Shown: positions 26,243 to 62,704, numbered from the stretch's first letter. The stretch is DNA of 64,000 bases from Pagrus major (GCF_040436345.1 NC_133221.1:24701165-24765164), one strand, 5' to 3'. The notes: generated by a model not told the origin, from the letters alone. Program-made: numbers and translations.

Positions 26243-26491
26243 TTTCATTCAGAGCCTCGCCTCCTATCTTCATCTTGCAGGCCAGGCCAAGTGCAGCAAT
26301 TTGATGGACACAGATACAGCGCAGCGCGAGAAAGGCCTCTGATTGAATTGCCACTTGCTGCCGTCACTGCTCTTCATTCCCAGCCTGCCCAACACAGTGT
26401 GAGAGGGTCATCCATAAATGCAGGAGGACTACATCCCAGCTCTCGTTTGACAGGAGAGGTATTGTCTGGACCGAAGGATGGGTAGGTAGGT

Positions 26492-26511
26492 GGGGGGGGG
26501 GGGGGGGGGGG
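26492..26511. repeat. Poly-G run
   Basis: Twenty consecutive G after GGTAGGTAGGT; its length may vary by assembly error. Confidence 0.85.
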
Positions 26512-27318
26512 ATTGTTCTGCAGCTGTTTGTCTCCACCGTGAAGTGGCTCGAAACCTTGAGACCCCGAGCTTCAGCTCAAACATTTCTCCGTCCTTGTAG
26601 CCTCTCAAAGGCTCTCCGGCTTGTATGGGCTGTGGTGGAATATCTCAGAAGCACCTTACATCTCTCAGAGGAGAGAAAGTGAGAGCAAATCATGTCGAAC
26701 TTGAACAACTCCCACATAATCACGAGTGTGCTTTTTCAGACGTAATAAAAATGCACTGAGCTCTCAAACAGGCTTCCACGGGCTGATTGTGCTCGAGAGG
26801 AAAATGAACTTTGAAAAACGAAGCAAGCCTCCTCGTTCTCCTCCTACTTGCCGTGCTTTATGAGATGTCTCTCGATCGAATACATCAGACTATCCGTTAC
26901 ATGTCCGCTGCCTGAAGGTGACATCTTTAAAATGAAGTGATCACATGCCTTCCTTCTTTCTCACTGTCTTACAACGAGACTCACGGAGGAGATTTTCATT
27001 CCACAATCCAACAAATGCTGGAGTTCATCACTGCAGCTGTGCTGCTGTGTTGCTGTCTCACAGGGTTTTTTTTCTTCCATGTAACTGCCATGTATGTTCC
27101 AGTCAAGTAAACACTGCTCTGGTTGACTTGGCAACACTGCCATCTCATGGTGATCAGAGTAAAAAATGAAAAAGAAAATAGCTGCACTGTTTTTATGAAG
27201 CATCTTTATTAGAAAAGGTTTATTAATTAAGAAAGACATGTTATCACCACCTTCCACTGCCATAATTATTCATTCAATTCATAAAATCTTGTCCCCGTGT
27301 CAAAGCCATCATCATCTT

Positions 27319-27324
27319 TTTATT
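27319..27324 (-). promoter_or_regulatory. Candidate tmem26 polyadenylation signal
   Basis: AATAAA on the minus strand about 430 bases past the tmem26 stop, with further hexamers near 27,200-27,230. Spacing suits a short 3' UTR. Placement is a guess from the motif alone. Confidence 0.25.
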
Positions 27325-27752
27325 AAAAATGCATAAGTGCAACATAATAAAATTATATCATCACAGGCTGCTGCTGCTAATTAAAACAAATGTATTGTAC
27401 TAGAAAGCACAAAGCTGTTGTCTTGTTAATTGCACCATATATTGAAGAGATTGACAGGTGAACTTGTTGAGCTGATTCTCAGTGGAGAAACCTCCCCTGA
27501 CCGAAACCACCACTTTTTTTGAAAGGTTTTATCAAAGGGAATTGCATAAATTCATCTCTTATCTTTTCAGTGGGGACTTATTCTCCTCTGTTGTGGTCTA
27601 TTTCTAGTCACTGAACCTCCAGAGAGCCGAGACTGTCTCTGAGCGAGGCCGAGATGCAAGAGATGGCTGATAGGTTCGACTTTTCTCTTGGCGTGTGAAA
27701 GCCATTCCCCCCCTGAGGGCAGAAGTCATGCCTCACGGCATTTTAAGCCTTT

Positions 27753-28472
27753 CTATACCTGGACACCTCTCTGATCTTCCTCCCTCCCAGTGCTGCTTGC
27801 TGTGTCTGTATGAAAGTTCTGCTCTCCACCACGTTCCTCCTCCACCTCCTCCTCCCTCTCCTTCTTGGTCTGACACTGTAGTACCGAAGCAACACATCTC
27901 TCCAACCCCGAGCCCCCTCCCGGCTGCTCGCACTGCACCACGAAAATTCGATAAAGCTCCAACAGGACGATGAGGATGTTCTTGCAGGTGAAGAAGATCA
28001 TCAGCTGGTTGAGCACCTGCTCTTGGACCATGAGGTAGAGCCGGTAAAGCAGGAACGGGCCGTCTTGAAGTCCCACCGTGAGCAGCAGGCTCCACACCTC
28101 GCTGGAGCAGCAGGTGGAGAACGCTGATGGAGCACCGGGGCAGCAGGACAGGCCATCCACACTCCTCTGTGGAGGCGCATCCTTCGGGGGTTGAGTCTGG
28201 GTGAGCACCAGAGGAAACTGCATGAGCGCCCAAGAGAAGAGGGCCAATCCGATGATGACGACCGCCCGGTTGGTTTTGACCTCAGGTTCCTTGAAGGTGT
28301 CGAAGATGTCCAGGATGTCTGCGCCCAGTCCAACGTAGACCATGAGGAGCTGGGAGAGCTGGTCACGAGACATGTCCCCCTTGGGCATCAGCCAGCGACC
28401 CAGAACCAATACAATGAGCATGGTCTGCTCCAGGCCAGCCACCCAGTTCTCTGGGTCCAGCTCAACAATGCC
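27753..28472 (-). CDS. tmem26: tmem26 coding exon 3 (terminal)
   Basis: Acceptor TTCACCCAG at 28473; TAG stop at 27755-27753. One uninterrupted 720-base exon carries two thirds of the protein, from GIVELDPENW through the conserved GRWLMPKG, LQDGPF and helix-rich core to the acidic tail. A cysteine-rich insert (SCCPG, STCC, residues about 223-236) sits between two helices. Frame upstream of 28472 stays open to 28568 but is intron. Confidence 0.93.
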   Translation of the reverse strand, partial: GIVELDPENWVAGLEQTMLIVLVLGRWLMPKGDMSRDQLSQLLMVYVGLGADILDIFDTFKEPEVKTNRAVVIIGLALFSWALMQFPLVLTQTQPPKDAPPQRSVDGLSCCPGAPSAFSTCCSSEVWSLLLTVGLQDGPFLLYRLYLMVQEQVLNQLMIFFTCKNILIVLLELYRIFVVQCEQPGGGSGLERCVASVLQCQTKKEREEEVEEERGGEQNFHTDTASSTGREEDQRGVQV

Positions 28473-31400
28473 CTGGGTGAAGGAAACAGCACCGTCAGCA
28501 TGTAAAGAAGAAACATTATGCTCATTTTCTTCTACTATTAGAATAGGTTTACATGCTTTAGTGCTCATTATTTTTTATTTTATTGTAATTTCATTTTAAT
28601 TTTTTATTATTTTTATCTATTTTTTATTTGTTTTTCTGTCTGCTTGCTTTTCTCAAATTAATTGTAATTGCTGCTTGTTTTTACCTGTTATGCCACGTTC
28701 AGTGTACAGTCCCCCTCTGTCTCTTTAAGGCCCCCCTCCTTAATACCCAGTCTGCTCTGATTGGTCAGCTCACAAATCAATTCTTATGTGCCAGACTAGC
28801 CGCTGGGCATAAATCATGCAAATGTGTGACTTTTTCACATAATGTGATGTAACAAAGTCACAGAATTAAGGGTGGGACTACTGACGAGGCGTTTCAGGAG
28901 CAGTGTTTTATGTGGGAGAGAGGAGCTTCTGTTGGTGCGGACTTTGACCTTTTTAACTTTCAATATCTTTTACATGCACAAGAACCTATATAACACACTG
29001 AAGTAAAGGAAAAAATCTAAAAAGCATAATAGCGCCTTTAAAATTTCACACAGCTTTTGGTATAAAGCAGATCATTTCCTTTGGTTCCTCATTGGCTTTC
29101 CCTTTCAATCATTCATATCATAAATAAACAGTATTACAATGACATATCTGAAAAGTTAAAGGCATAATCAAAGAAACCAATTGAAACTAGGCACCTCCTC
29201 TCTATTCTCGATATAATTCTAATGACTTGTAAGTAGCTCATTGTGTCAGGGGTTCATTGAGTTTATCCTGGCGGCCCCCGCTGACACTTCACAACGGTCC
29301 CGAAACACTACGTCTTCAAGCTTTCAAAAGCTGCCACCCAGCCTCGAGCACAGCCAAGGGGCAAAAAAGCTCCCAAATCCTACATGAAAGATTCTGCACT
29401 AAAACCACCCCAAAAGGGGAGAGATCTGAGAGTTTTTCAAGCAGGAGCCTATCTGGACTTCATCTCAATGTGTCTATTACACATTTCCTGCAACTAATAG
29501 TTTATCCACCCCTCCTTGCTCGATTTAAATCTTATCTGGTATCAGGTGTTGCTTTAATGTGGCTGCGTGGAGGGCAGTTGTGTGGTGGGACGCCTACCGC
29601 TGTGATCGGGATGTGAGCCAGCAAATGAAGCTCAGGGCCCGAGGAATTGTTGACAGGGAGCTTGGACTGCAGCAGGCTCAGCTCCAGAAACCAAATGGAC
29701 GGGATGACAGTACTGAGGTAGAGGAAAACCATGGGGGAGAACCTAAAAGAGGACCTCCAAAGGAGAGGGAGGGTTAGGAGGGAGGGTGGGAAAGGTGGGG
29801 GTAGGTTATTTTTAGTGACACGCTTTTTGTTCTTTTGCCACCCGCTAAAGAAGAAAGAGTCCCTTTTTTTTCCAAAAGAAGCATCGAATTTCAGACAGGC
29901 AATTATTCTCATCATATATGCAAATCCCTCTTGACAGTGCAAAGCTTTCTCCACGAGGAGAAAACTTCAAAGTAAGACTCAGCAAGAAAGAGAGAGGCCT
30001 GAAGAAAGCTCACGTCTGAGGATGTTCGCTGCGTTATGTGCCAAGGAGAACTACAGCCTCTGAATGGGATGCAGCTTGGTGTTGAATGAGGTGTGACAAT
30101 AAATGCTTATATCCTTTTGGAAGTTAGTTTCAGTTTATGTTTACTCAAGCAAATGTTTTGTAAAAAAGGATAAAAAAAAAAAGAAAAAAAGAAAAGAAAC
30201 TAGCTGGTCAGTAATGACTCGAGTGAGCAGACGACATTTTCTTCATGACTGGATGGAAGGGAGTGTGACAGAGACTTGATAGCAGGCTCAGTAGAGAGAC
30301 AGAGCAATAACACAGCAGAGGAATAGATTTGTTTTTGATAGAAAGTGAAAGAGAGAGGAGCTGCAGAGGATAACAGAGAATTTAGTGGCAGAGAATATTA
30401 CAGGCCTCGTTCAAGCTGCCGCTCGCTGCCCCGGGCAGATGGGTTGTAAAGTGTTCACACAGTTACAAGTTCAGAAGTTATTTACTCCCCACACAAAACA
30501 GGGTTACACGGTCTGGACACAACACCTCAATCCACGTATTATCCCCTTTAAAAAGAGCAAAAGCTGCAGGTGAGCAGGTGGTTTGTACCTGTGAATTTAG
30601 CTCATACGTTGGCACATATTTGTAAATTATTACTAAATCAGAGGGAGCCCTTTCATGCTTGTTGAATTATTATACCTGCAAAACTACTGACATTTCATCA
30701 GCTTTAGCTGTACTGCACTGTGTACTGCACTACACACATGCTGACATGCTAAACTCAGATGATTATGATAAAGTCATCTAGATATCAGTGTTCTTAGCAT
30801 TGCCATTGTGAGAATGTTAGCATGCTCATCTTAGCATGCTTGCATACAGCATCACAAAGCTGACTTTTAGCCTGGTTTAGATAAGCTATCCATCATAATA
30901 ACTTTACTGCCACTATAGAGTTAGTGTTCATATATACAACTGCCTCTGGACAACTACGACTATTACTATCACTTTGGAAAATAAAATTGTGATGATTTTT
31001 TATTGACACTTATCAGGTCAGCCTAAGGAACTATAGTAATGCAGCCTAGAAATAACAAATGCATGGACTAGTTTTTTGCATCTCTTTGCGACAGGACATG
31101 CCTGATTTTAGCAATGTTAGGGTCCAACCATAGAACCTTGTGGAACTCTGTGACAAACTCTGGCTTTGACTAACATGCTAACATTGTTAACATGTACAAC
31201 CTGGGATTGGTCTGATAAATCAAGATCAGCCTGATATGAATGCGATTTGGAGTTAAGGTCCAATATCCGCCTCAAATTTCTGCCTAATAAGGGCGCCAGT
31301 TAGCTCAGTTGGTAGAGCAGGCGTCCGATGTAAGGAGGCCCTGCAGCAGCCCACGGTTGTGGCCCCTTGCTGCATGTCATCCACCCTCTCTCTCATCTCA

Positions 31401-31733
31401 TTTCCTGTCATATCAAGCCATGAAGGCCAAAAATTTTTTTTAAAATTCAGCCTAATCCTGATGTCAAAACTCATATTATGTGCATTGTAAAACCATGTCA
31501 ATTGTTAATGGTCTGCGCGTGTGACCTAAATGCTACCATTTCCACTCAGCGTTTCGGGTGCACTTCAGAGTGACGGCCATCTCCACGCCCAGCAGAGCCA
31601 CGCCCGTCAGCAGCAGCCAGTAGAGAGGCTCCTCTTTGACGGCCACCACACGCCACACTGTCACAATGCCGTGGACCGCGAACAGGAAGCGGCTCAGCAA
31701 AGCCAGCAGGACGTTCAGGACACGACACATCAT
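27753..31733 (-). CDS. tmem26: Transmembrane protein 26 family, complete 3-exon gene
   Basis: Multi-pass membrane protein of the TMEM26 family; the molecular role is not settled, though mammalian TMEM26 is known as a beige-adipocyte surface marker. Coding exons on the minus strand: 31733-31537, 29742-29598, 28472-27753. GT-AG junctions and phases agree, giving 1062 bases and 353 residues (human 368). Hydrophobic helices include about 8-27, 39-55, 68-86, 131-143, 183-203, 236-262 and 264-294. Family blocks: VWRVVAVKEEPLYWLL near 26-41, FSPMVFLYLSTVIPSIWFLE at 67-86, GRWLMPKGDMSRDQLSQLL at 139-157, LQDGPFLLYRLYLM at 249-262. Sequons at N97 and N98. The tail (317-331) is strongly charged and Glu-rich. 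Teleosts may carry tmem26a/tmem26b copies; which one this is cannot be told here. Confidence 0.93.
28690..29042. repeat. Short dispersed repeat in tmem26 intron 2
   Basis: Begins GTACAGTCCCCCTCTGTC, CTTTAAGGCCCCCCTCC and ends AAAAGCATAATAGCGCCTTT. Includes CTGCTCTGATTGGTCAGCTC and TATGTGGGAGAGAGGAGCTT. I recognise these phrases from a repeat frequent in percomorph introns; no coding potential. Confidence 0.5.
29598..29742 (-). CDS. tmem26: tmem26 coding exon 2
   Basis: Acceptor TTTTAG at 29743, donor GCG|GTAGGC at 29597. The first base completes the Trp codon of W-F-S-P, a family landmark. 145 bases, residues 67-114. The open frame continues past the donor, but the sequence after TA is unlike the family and the phase-0 join to GIVELDPENW is clean. 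Confidence 0.9.
30690..31200. repeat. Related GCATGCTAACATT-type dispersed repeat
   Basis: AT-rich sequence with ATGCTGACATGCTAAACTCA, GTTAGCATGCTCATCTTAGC, TAACATGCTAACATTGTTAA motifs, like the left half of the repeat at 3340-3985. In tmem26 intron 1. Confidence 0.4.
31290..31440 (+). mobile_element. tRNA-derived SINE, degraded
   Basis: GGGCGCCAGTTAGCTCAGTT with the following GGTAGAGCAGGCG is a polymerase III A-box of a tRNA-like head; the B-box region is decayed. The tail CCTTGCTGCATGTCATCCAC plus CTCTCTCTC...TTTCCTGTCATATC matches the common teleost SINE tail. Lies in tmem26 intron 1 on the opposite strand. Confidence 0.7.
31537..31733 (-). CDS. tmem26: tmem26 coding exon 1
   Basis: Two consecutive ATGs at 31733-31728; either could initiate, and the first was taken. 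Encodes residues 1-65 plus two bases of a Trp codon, ending at donor AAATG|GTAGCA. The first helix LNVLLALLSRFLFAVHGIV and the motif KEEPLYWLLL align with the N-terminus of TMEM26 proteins. Confidence 0.93.
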
Positions 31734-32504
31734 GGAGCACAGAAGACCTGTACAGAGGACAGCTTGATTATATATCTTTATGTTTAGTCAGACCCGCTGT
31801 ATGTCAGACAGTGGGATGTAATATTAAAAGAGGAAAATCCCATTTCTGTGCCGGGTTTGCTTTTCAACGCTTTGGCAAAAAGTTCACACAGTATACAAAG
31901 ACATATCCAAAAGGAGGTTTTAAAGTATAAAGATGTAGGCCAACAATTTTAAAAATGAAACTGTAAGAAAGAGAGAAATAGCATAAAAGTGAAAGCTACT
32001 TTGCAATTCAAACTTCAACTTTTGTCTGAAAAGTTGCAATAGTAATGTTGTTCTGAACTTAATCTAGTTTTGCTGTATAGTGTCAGGCTGCCAAAAACCA
32101 GCCATGAAAAAAATTGTTTAAACTTATGAAACGTGCATCATTACCCATCATACACACAGTTTTGCTTTCATTACCAATAACTATTGCACGATGTCAGTGC
32201 ACAAGCTGTCCTTGCTGTCAATTAGTCGACGGGATAAAAGCTTTGAGCTTTTGGAGAATTCAAAGCAAGCAGTGATTAGTAAGCAAGAGTTCGAGAAACT
32301 GGTCTGCAGTCAATATTAAAGGACTCCAGGAGGCTTTGCGAGAGTTTGCTTAAGTCTGATCTCTTGATCTCTGTGAATTATTGTGATGACCTGATGACTT
32401 GAAAGCAGTGCCAAGGGGCATCCAGATTGCCTTTTGGTTAACATGCGAGCCATATAACCCGGGTCGATTGCGGACAGGGACTTGTTAGCTGCAAAAGTCA
32501 TGTC

Positions 32505-32872
32505 TCTCTCTATATCAGTGTCAGTGTATATGATTTCCAATATCGGCTGATATGAAACTTTTTGGTTTTACAGAACATGACACAGAAAAAGTTGCTGGGA
32601 GTGATTTATAATTCTTACATTTCCAGCGAAGTTTACTGTTTCAGTGCACTGATATCATTTTAGATGATAAAGTTTGTTGTAAAACTGTAAAGTATCCTGC
32701 CTCTGTTACATATCTTTGTCACAAGTGTATGATAACCACATTTAAGGGACAATTGCAAAAGAAATGTGTGTATATCGGCCAATATATCCATATCAGAATT
32801 CTTTACTCCCTAATATCAGCATTGGTGTTGGCCCCAAAAATCACGTATTGGTCGGGCTCTACTATACTGTAC
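32505..32872. repeat. TATCGG-type dispersed repeat
   Basis: AATATCGGCTGATATGAAAC, GTATATCGGCCAATATATCC, GGTGTTGGCCCCAAAAATCA, CGTATTGGTCGGGCTCTAC. This is a recurring teleost repeat type. Intergenic, downstream of the gabrd 3' end and upstream of tmem26. Confidence 0.45.
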
Positions 32873-34629
32873 ATATATGTGTACGTGTATAAAATAATCA
32901 AAAATCATTGTAGAGGTGAATTTTATGTGTGGGACCTTTACTTTGTTTTCTATGAGTAACAAACACAAACAAACCTTAAGGAGCTAAAATTAACTCTAGC
33001 ACTCATTTTCCATGTTTTACCATCCACCGAAAACAATCCACTTTTTTGTGCAAGTTTTCGAGGTGACTCTTGTCTCCTATAAATCATCATTAAGTACAGA
33101 AGGTATCAAACGGTTAAATAATACAGTCATATCCCTGCAGTCATGGTCTTGACTGGTCCAGAGTCCTCTGTCAAGACAAAGACAAGACAGAGTAGAACCG
33201 TGGTTGAGTCCGAGACACAGTAGTCTCGAGGACAACAACACTAATAATTGGTGACTTTATTAGTTGTTAACGAGTCATTTAGTGATGCTGTACAGGGTTG
33301 CAAGGTTCGAAAGATCTTCGTCTGCAGTTCCAAATGATAGTGAGTGATTAATAAAGGGTCACGCTCTTCTTACTTTCTAAGCTGTGGAGACTGCAGTCAT
33401 AAACCATCTCTCTCTAATGAAAACCATGAATCTCCATAATGTCGATTTATAAATGTAATTCTAGGATACAGGGTCGTGACCCGCAGCAGAACGTTCACCA
33501 AATACAGAGGAACATAGTTTTCATTGGAAAGCGATGAAATGTTATAAGTCATTAATTGAGGATCACCGGTTTCTTACGTTCTGATACACCATCAGCCAAA
33601 GTCAGCAAGTCAGGAAGATTTGCAGTACATGAATCTCAAAAAGAAACATATTTAACCTCTTAAAAAGTGTTTTTTTATTTAAATGTCTTATATTTTGGAC
33701 TGAAAGCCTCGGCCATTCCTTTTTTTTGACATTGAATTAAACATGAATCCAACTCAGGTTTCTCGATAACTGTTATCTTCTGAGTGTTGTGTGCTGATAT
33801 TGTGAATACTAATATGCCTTGAACAGAATTCATGCAATATGTATGGTGCTGTTGCATGCTGTACAAACCCACTGCATAAGCTGGAGTCCTTGCTGAGGTC
33901 GGCTGAGATCACTTTCTTCGGCGTATTTCCCCAAACTTCTCGCCGCAGTAGAAAATGGCAACAGCAGAACAGTCACACACAGTGACTGGGCCTGTAACTG
34001 TCTGGCTTTGACTTTTAAATGACAGCCACCTCCTAAACCCAGGCATGTCAAAGGTTTGTGTGTGTTCCCGTGTGTGTGTTTGTGTTCAGTGGGGAGTGAC
34101 AACTGTTCAAGTCCACTGGAGTAGAGTATCAAAGAGCGTCAGTGTGTTCCACAAGTGTTTATGTGTACGTCTCCGTCCCCTCGGTGCCATTGTAGGAGAT
34201 AACGTTTCCTGCCCTCTGCGCCCACATCTTCATCGCCATCCGTCATGATGTCATCTCCCCTGGCCCAGAACAAAGTTATCTCCCTGGGAGAAGCCGGCCT
34301 GCCGCGCTCCCTGTTCAGAGAGCACCCAGCCCTGCCCTGCTCCCCACCCATGCCTGCTCTGCTTCTGCACTGCTTGCCCTGATAACGGCTTCGTTTCCTG
34401 GCCTCTTTGTGCACAACAACATGCAGCAACGAGAGGGAATGGAGATGCTGATGGTCCCCAGAGCAATCGCTACAGGAGTGTGTGGGTATGTTGCTGCTAT
34501 TGCATCAGAATGAGGATGCTGCGTGGGTCGATGCTGTCCAGGAACATCAATCCACTAAACTGCTAAAGTGGAACAAAGACAGATGACCAACAAAATTATC
34601 AAATGAGGCCTTAAAACCTGCCAGATTAA

Positions 34630-35080
34630 ACCACCAGATTGTTTTGGTCACTTGGGGGCAGTGGAGACAGGCTGAAAGCACACAAATGTATCAGCAATTT
34701 ATGCAGCAGCATGCTAATATGTTTCTTTTATTCTCCATGCAGCTTCTTTCTGGCTCTTTAGCTGCTAAATGCAGCTCTGTATGTTCACTGGCTATTGCTA
34801 ACTTTGTCTCTGTTGTTTGGTGCTGAGCAGGTAGTAAACAGAGCTTTTTTTGCTCCAAACAGCTGCCTACTGAGAGCCGTGAGAGTGAACAGAAGGCAGA
34901 AAACTTTTTAAAACCAAAACAATAAGCTAAAAGAGACCATAGAGTAAAGCTCCGTAGACTGGGAGGCAGCAGAGTCAGGGGTAGAATTCTCTGCGGATTC
35001 TTCACTGAGCGATACATTCGATATTATACAGCTGTCATCCATTGTTAATATAAAACTATTGATTATAGCAGCTTTAAGGT
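34630..35080 (-). repeat. Repeat family with GCTCAGCACCAAACAACAGA, copy 2
   Basis: On the minus strand reads CTGCTCAGCACCAAACAACA, CATTTAGCAGCTAAAGAGCC and similar to copy 1, with a longer flank including CACTTGGGGGCAGTGGAGAC. Related pieces occur at 48185-48580 (CACTGGGGGCAGCAGAAC; TTACTGCAGCTTTAAA). Intergenic between tmem26 and gabrd. Confidence 0.5.
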
Positions 35081-35362
35081 TTGTTCAGACTGAACAGTAA
35101 TTATACTTAAGTAAAAGTAATTTATACATATATTTACATATATTGTATACTCTATACTATGAGTTAATTAGCCCGGCCAGTTATCGAATTCAATATTAAG
35201 CTTTTTCTTGTTTTTTTGTTCTGTTTTGTTTTTTATCCATTAGCTCTGATAAAGTATGCCATCTGCAAAGTAACTTAAGTTATCAGATAAATGTGGTGAG
35301 TTAAAAGTACAGTATCTGCCTTCACAATGTATTTGCTCTGTGTGCTGTGATCTGAGGTGCAG

Positions 35363-35401
35363 CTTTCAGCTTTCACTGAGCATGTCAGTGAAAGCTGAAA
35401 G
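35363..35401. repeat. Perfect 17-bp inverted repeat
   Basis: CTTTCAGCTTTCACTGA, 5-base spacer GCATG, TCAGTGAAAGCTGAAAG. No mismatches. Lies between the two genes. Confidence 0.95.
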
Positions 35402-36398
35402 TGTTTCAACTTGAGCAAAAACAATATATATCTTGAGGCTTAATATTATGAATATGCAAAGAGGAAAGGCATGTGGAGAATTTTGTTTGTCGGGATTTTC
35501 CTCTTACCGACAATTTGGTTCTTGACAAGCTTTCTTGATGACTAAACAGCCCTCAACGGTATTTATGGTAATTATAAATGGTTCCTTGATGTTGATGTGA
35601 GAGAATCTAAATGTTTTTGATGAACCCCTGACCTTTTCTCTGGAGACACCATTAGGCAAACTTTTCCACTTGCACACAGGAAGTCTCACAATCTAACAGA
35701 CAGATTGTCCTCACCTCTACGTTTTGGCTGCTTTTTGAGGCTTTCCCCAGTGCTCTCTCAGAGCAAACTTTAAATATATTTTTCCATAAATAGCAAAACA
35801 CCCATATTTTTGTTTGATATAACTTCAGACTTTCAAACTAGTACAATATCCTCTTATTAAAGGTCAGTTCTGTAGGCAATCTATTAGCAGAAATGGAATA
35901 TAATGTTCATAATTATGTTTTCATTAATGTATAATCACCTAAAACTAAGAATTGTTATATTTTCATTACCTAAGAATGAGCTTTTTATAACTACAGAGGG
36001 AGCAGGTCCTCTTCCACAGAGCTCCAGCATGTTTTTCCTGTAGGGAAGGGTAAGACAAGGGGTATTCAGTTGGTTGTGATCTGCAACCTCACCACTAGAT
36101 GCCACAAAATCGTACACATGGGATTTTAAAGCATTTTTAACCATATTTGCTAAACCTTAAAAGATTAAATAAGAACACCGTGATTATCTTGGGAGGCAAT
36201 TTTGTTACGATGAAAGCTGAAAACGTTCATTCTTTGACAGGGAAGCTGCAGTGTTTTCTCATGCCTAACTGTCCTGAAATCGATTTCCAAGTTCAGCCAA
36301 AGGACAGATAACAGTCTGAAATTATTTATAGAGCACAATTCTTGACCTCTGTCAGCTGGACATACAAGTCAATTATTCATAATCTCTTAAATAAGAGC

Positions 36399-36404
36399 TT
36401 TATT
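36399..36404 (-). promoter_or_regulatory. Candidate gabrd polyadenylation signal
   Basis: AATAAA on the minus strand about 900 bases after the gabrd stop codon. It is the first canonical hexamer noticed in that direction. No transcript evidence; single hexamers occur often by chance in AT-rich DNA. Confidence 0.25.
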
Positions 36405-37303
36405 GAGAATACTCACTGGGGCTATTATCTTTTTCATGTGATTATACATTGACGAAGTTGCATCTGCCAGATAGGATTTCCGCACCTGTTTGTACTTTAA
36501 ATCACACTCAACAACTGCTTGGATTTTAGGTTCGTCACCATTTGAAGCCAGGAGAGAGAGACACACACACACACAGGTAGTGGAAGAAGTCCTTTAATGG
36601 TGAGGAAACAGGCAGAACTGGCAGAAGGAGATAAGACACTCCAGACGGTGCCCTGAACAAAAAAAAAAATGAATCAAAAAAGAAAAATGGGTGGAGGACC
36701 AAAGGAGAGAGGGGGGGAAGGGAGGGGGTGGTGATGGTGATGGCGGGGGGAGGAGGGTGAGTTATCAGCCATGCAGAATAGTAGTACACCTCATCTTGTT
36801 ATCCTCTGGTTTGGGCGGCGCTTTTTGCTTTTCGAGATAACAGGCGGTTCACTCCAGATTGTGGCTTTGAGTTAGTTAAGCTAACTATGCTTATTTGTGT
36901 TTGCGAGATGGGAGCGTGTGGTCAGTGCTGCAGGTATTCAAGCAGGATGGTTTGTATCCTGTGTCGAGTTCATATAACAGGATGACATGTTAAACTGTTC
37001 ACTGTGTGCGTGAACCTCCAGCAGGCAGCACAGTCTCTTGCCTTTACACAATACATCTCTGTATCTGTATCTAAATGTATGAAGTCCGTTAACAGTTTCA
37101 AAACTCATAACTACTTCCATCAATTACCATATTTCCATAATCACAGGCCGTAACACTTCATTTCATCTGAAGTTTGTTTTTTTACTGAGGCCTGCAGTAT
37201 ATTCAGCTGCACCAGTCTGCCAGCATTGAAGTGGCACAGCTCCAGCAGTTTCTTATATACAGTCCTGGATGGCAGCCATTCGCACAGACCTGCTTCCTCC
37301 TTC

Positions 37304-62313
<25,010 letters not shown>

Positions 62314-62428
62314 TTCCACACTCTGTACGATGAATAATTGACGGGGGGGAAGAAGAAAAGTTTCCACGATTGGAATGCGTAAAAAAGAAAGAAAACAATT
62401 TTTTTTAAAAAAGAAAAGCCAGGGAGTT

Positions 62429-62536
62429 TTATTTTAGTGCGCTCTCGTCGTGATCCGGCGCCGCCGAGAAGAAAGTAAAGTGCGCTGCTGATGATGCTGA
62501 TGCTGCTGAAAATGCTGCTGAAGATGATGGCCCCAT
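62429..62536 (-). other. Upstream ORF in the gabrd leader
   Basis: An ATG at 62536-62534 opens a 35-codon frame (Ser/Ala-rich, MGPSSSAAFSAAS at its start) that stops with TAA at 62431-62429, about 116 bases before the gabrd ATG. It is a candidate regulatory uORF only if transcription starts upstream of 62536. The Ser/Ala richness reflects the trinucleotide-like GCAGCAT/CATCAG repeats. Confidence 0.35.
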
Positions 62537-62700
62537 GATCGGTTCTCCCCGATTCCTCCGCGTCCAGAAGCGCACAAGAAGAAGAGAGCGCGGAGAAGCC
62601 AAACTCCCAGCTACGACCGCAACAACGAGCCGATCCACCAGCCGCTGCTGCCGCCGCCTGTCCTCCAGCAACACACACACACAGAGAGAGGGGGGGGATT

Positions 62701-62704
<4 letters not shown>

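Larger units (their letters stand above)
24781..27318. other. Non-coding stretch downstream of tmem26
   Basis: Somewhat richer in C and G than the block before it, with poly-C and poly-G runs. Several frames of 60-100 codons, none recognisable. This is where the tmem26 3' flank and possible regulatory DNA would lie. Confidence 0.5.
31734..37303. other. tmem26-gabrd intergenic spacer and presumed gabrd 3' UTR
   Basis: About 5.6 kb between gabrd stop and tmem26 start. Contains the TATCGG-type repeat, the 34.6-kb repeat, a perfect 17-bp hairpin, short A/C-rich and purine tracts near 36,560-36,760, and a candidate polyA signal. The tmem26 promoter must be in its left part but shows no TATA box. 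Confidence 0.6.

Noticed and set aside
26216..26485. Possible exon after TTCATCTTGCAG at about 26280
   Set aside because: An acceptor-like site exists, but the peptide is unrecognisable and no partner exon with matching phase was found.
27733..28505. Long frames overlapping tmem26 exon 3 in other frames and on the plus strand
   Set aside because: They are shadows; only the 28472-27753 frame carries conserved TMEM26 blocks.
28473..28568. Upstream extension of tmem26 exon 3 to an ATG at 28568
   Set aside because: A good acceptor at 28473 and the phase-0 join with exon 2 give a family-like protein; the extension has no similarity.
31291..31362. Functional tRNA gene
   Set aside because: An A-box is present but the B-box and acceptor pairing are decayed and a SINE tail follows.
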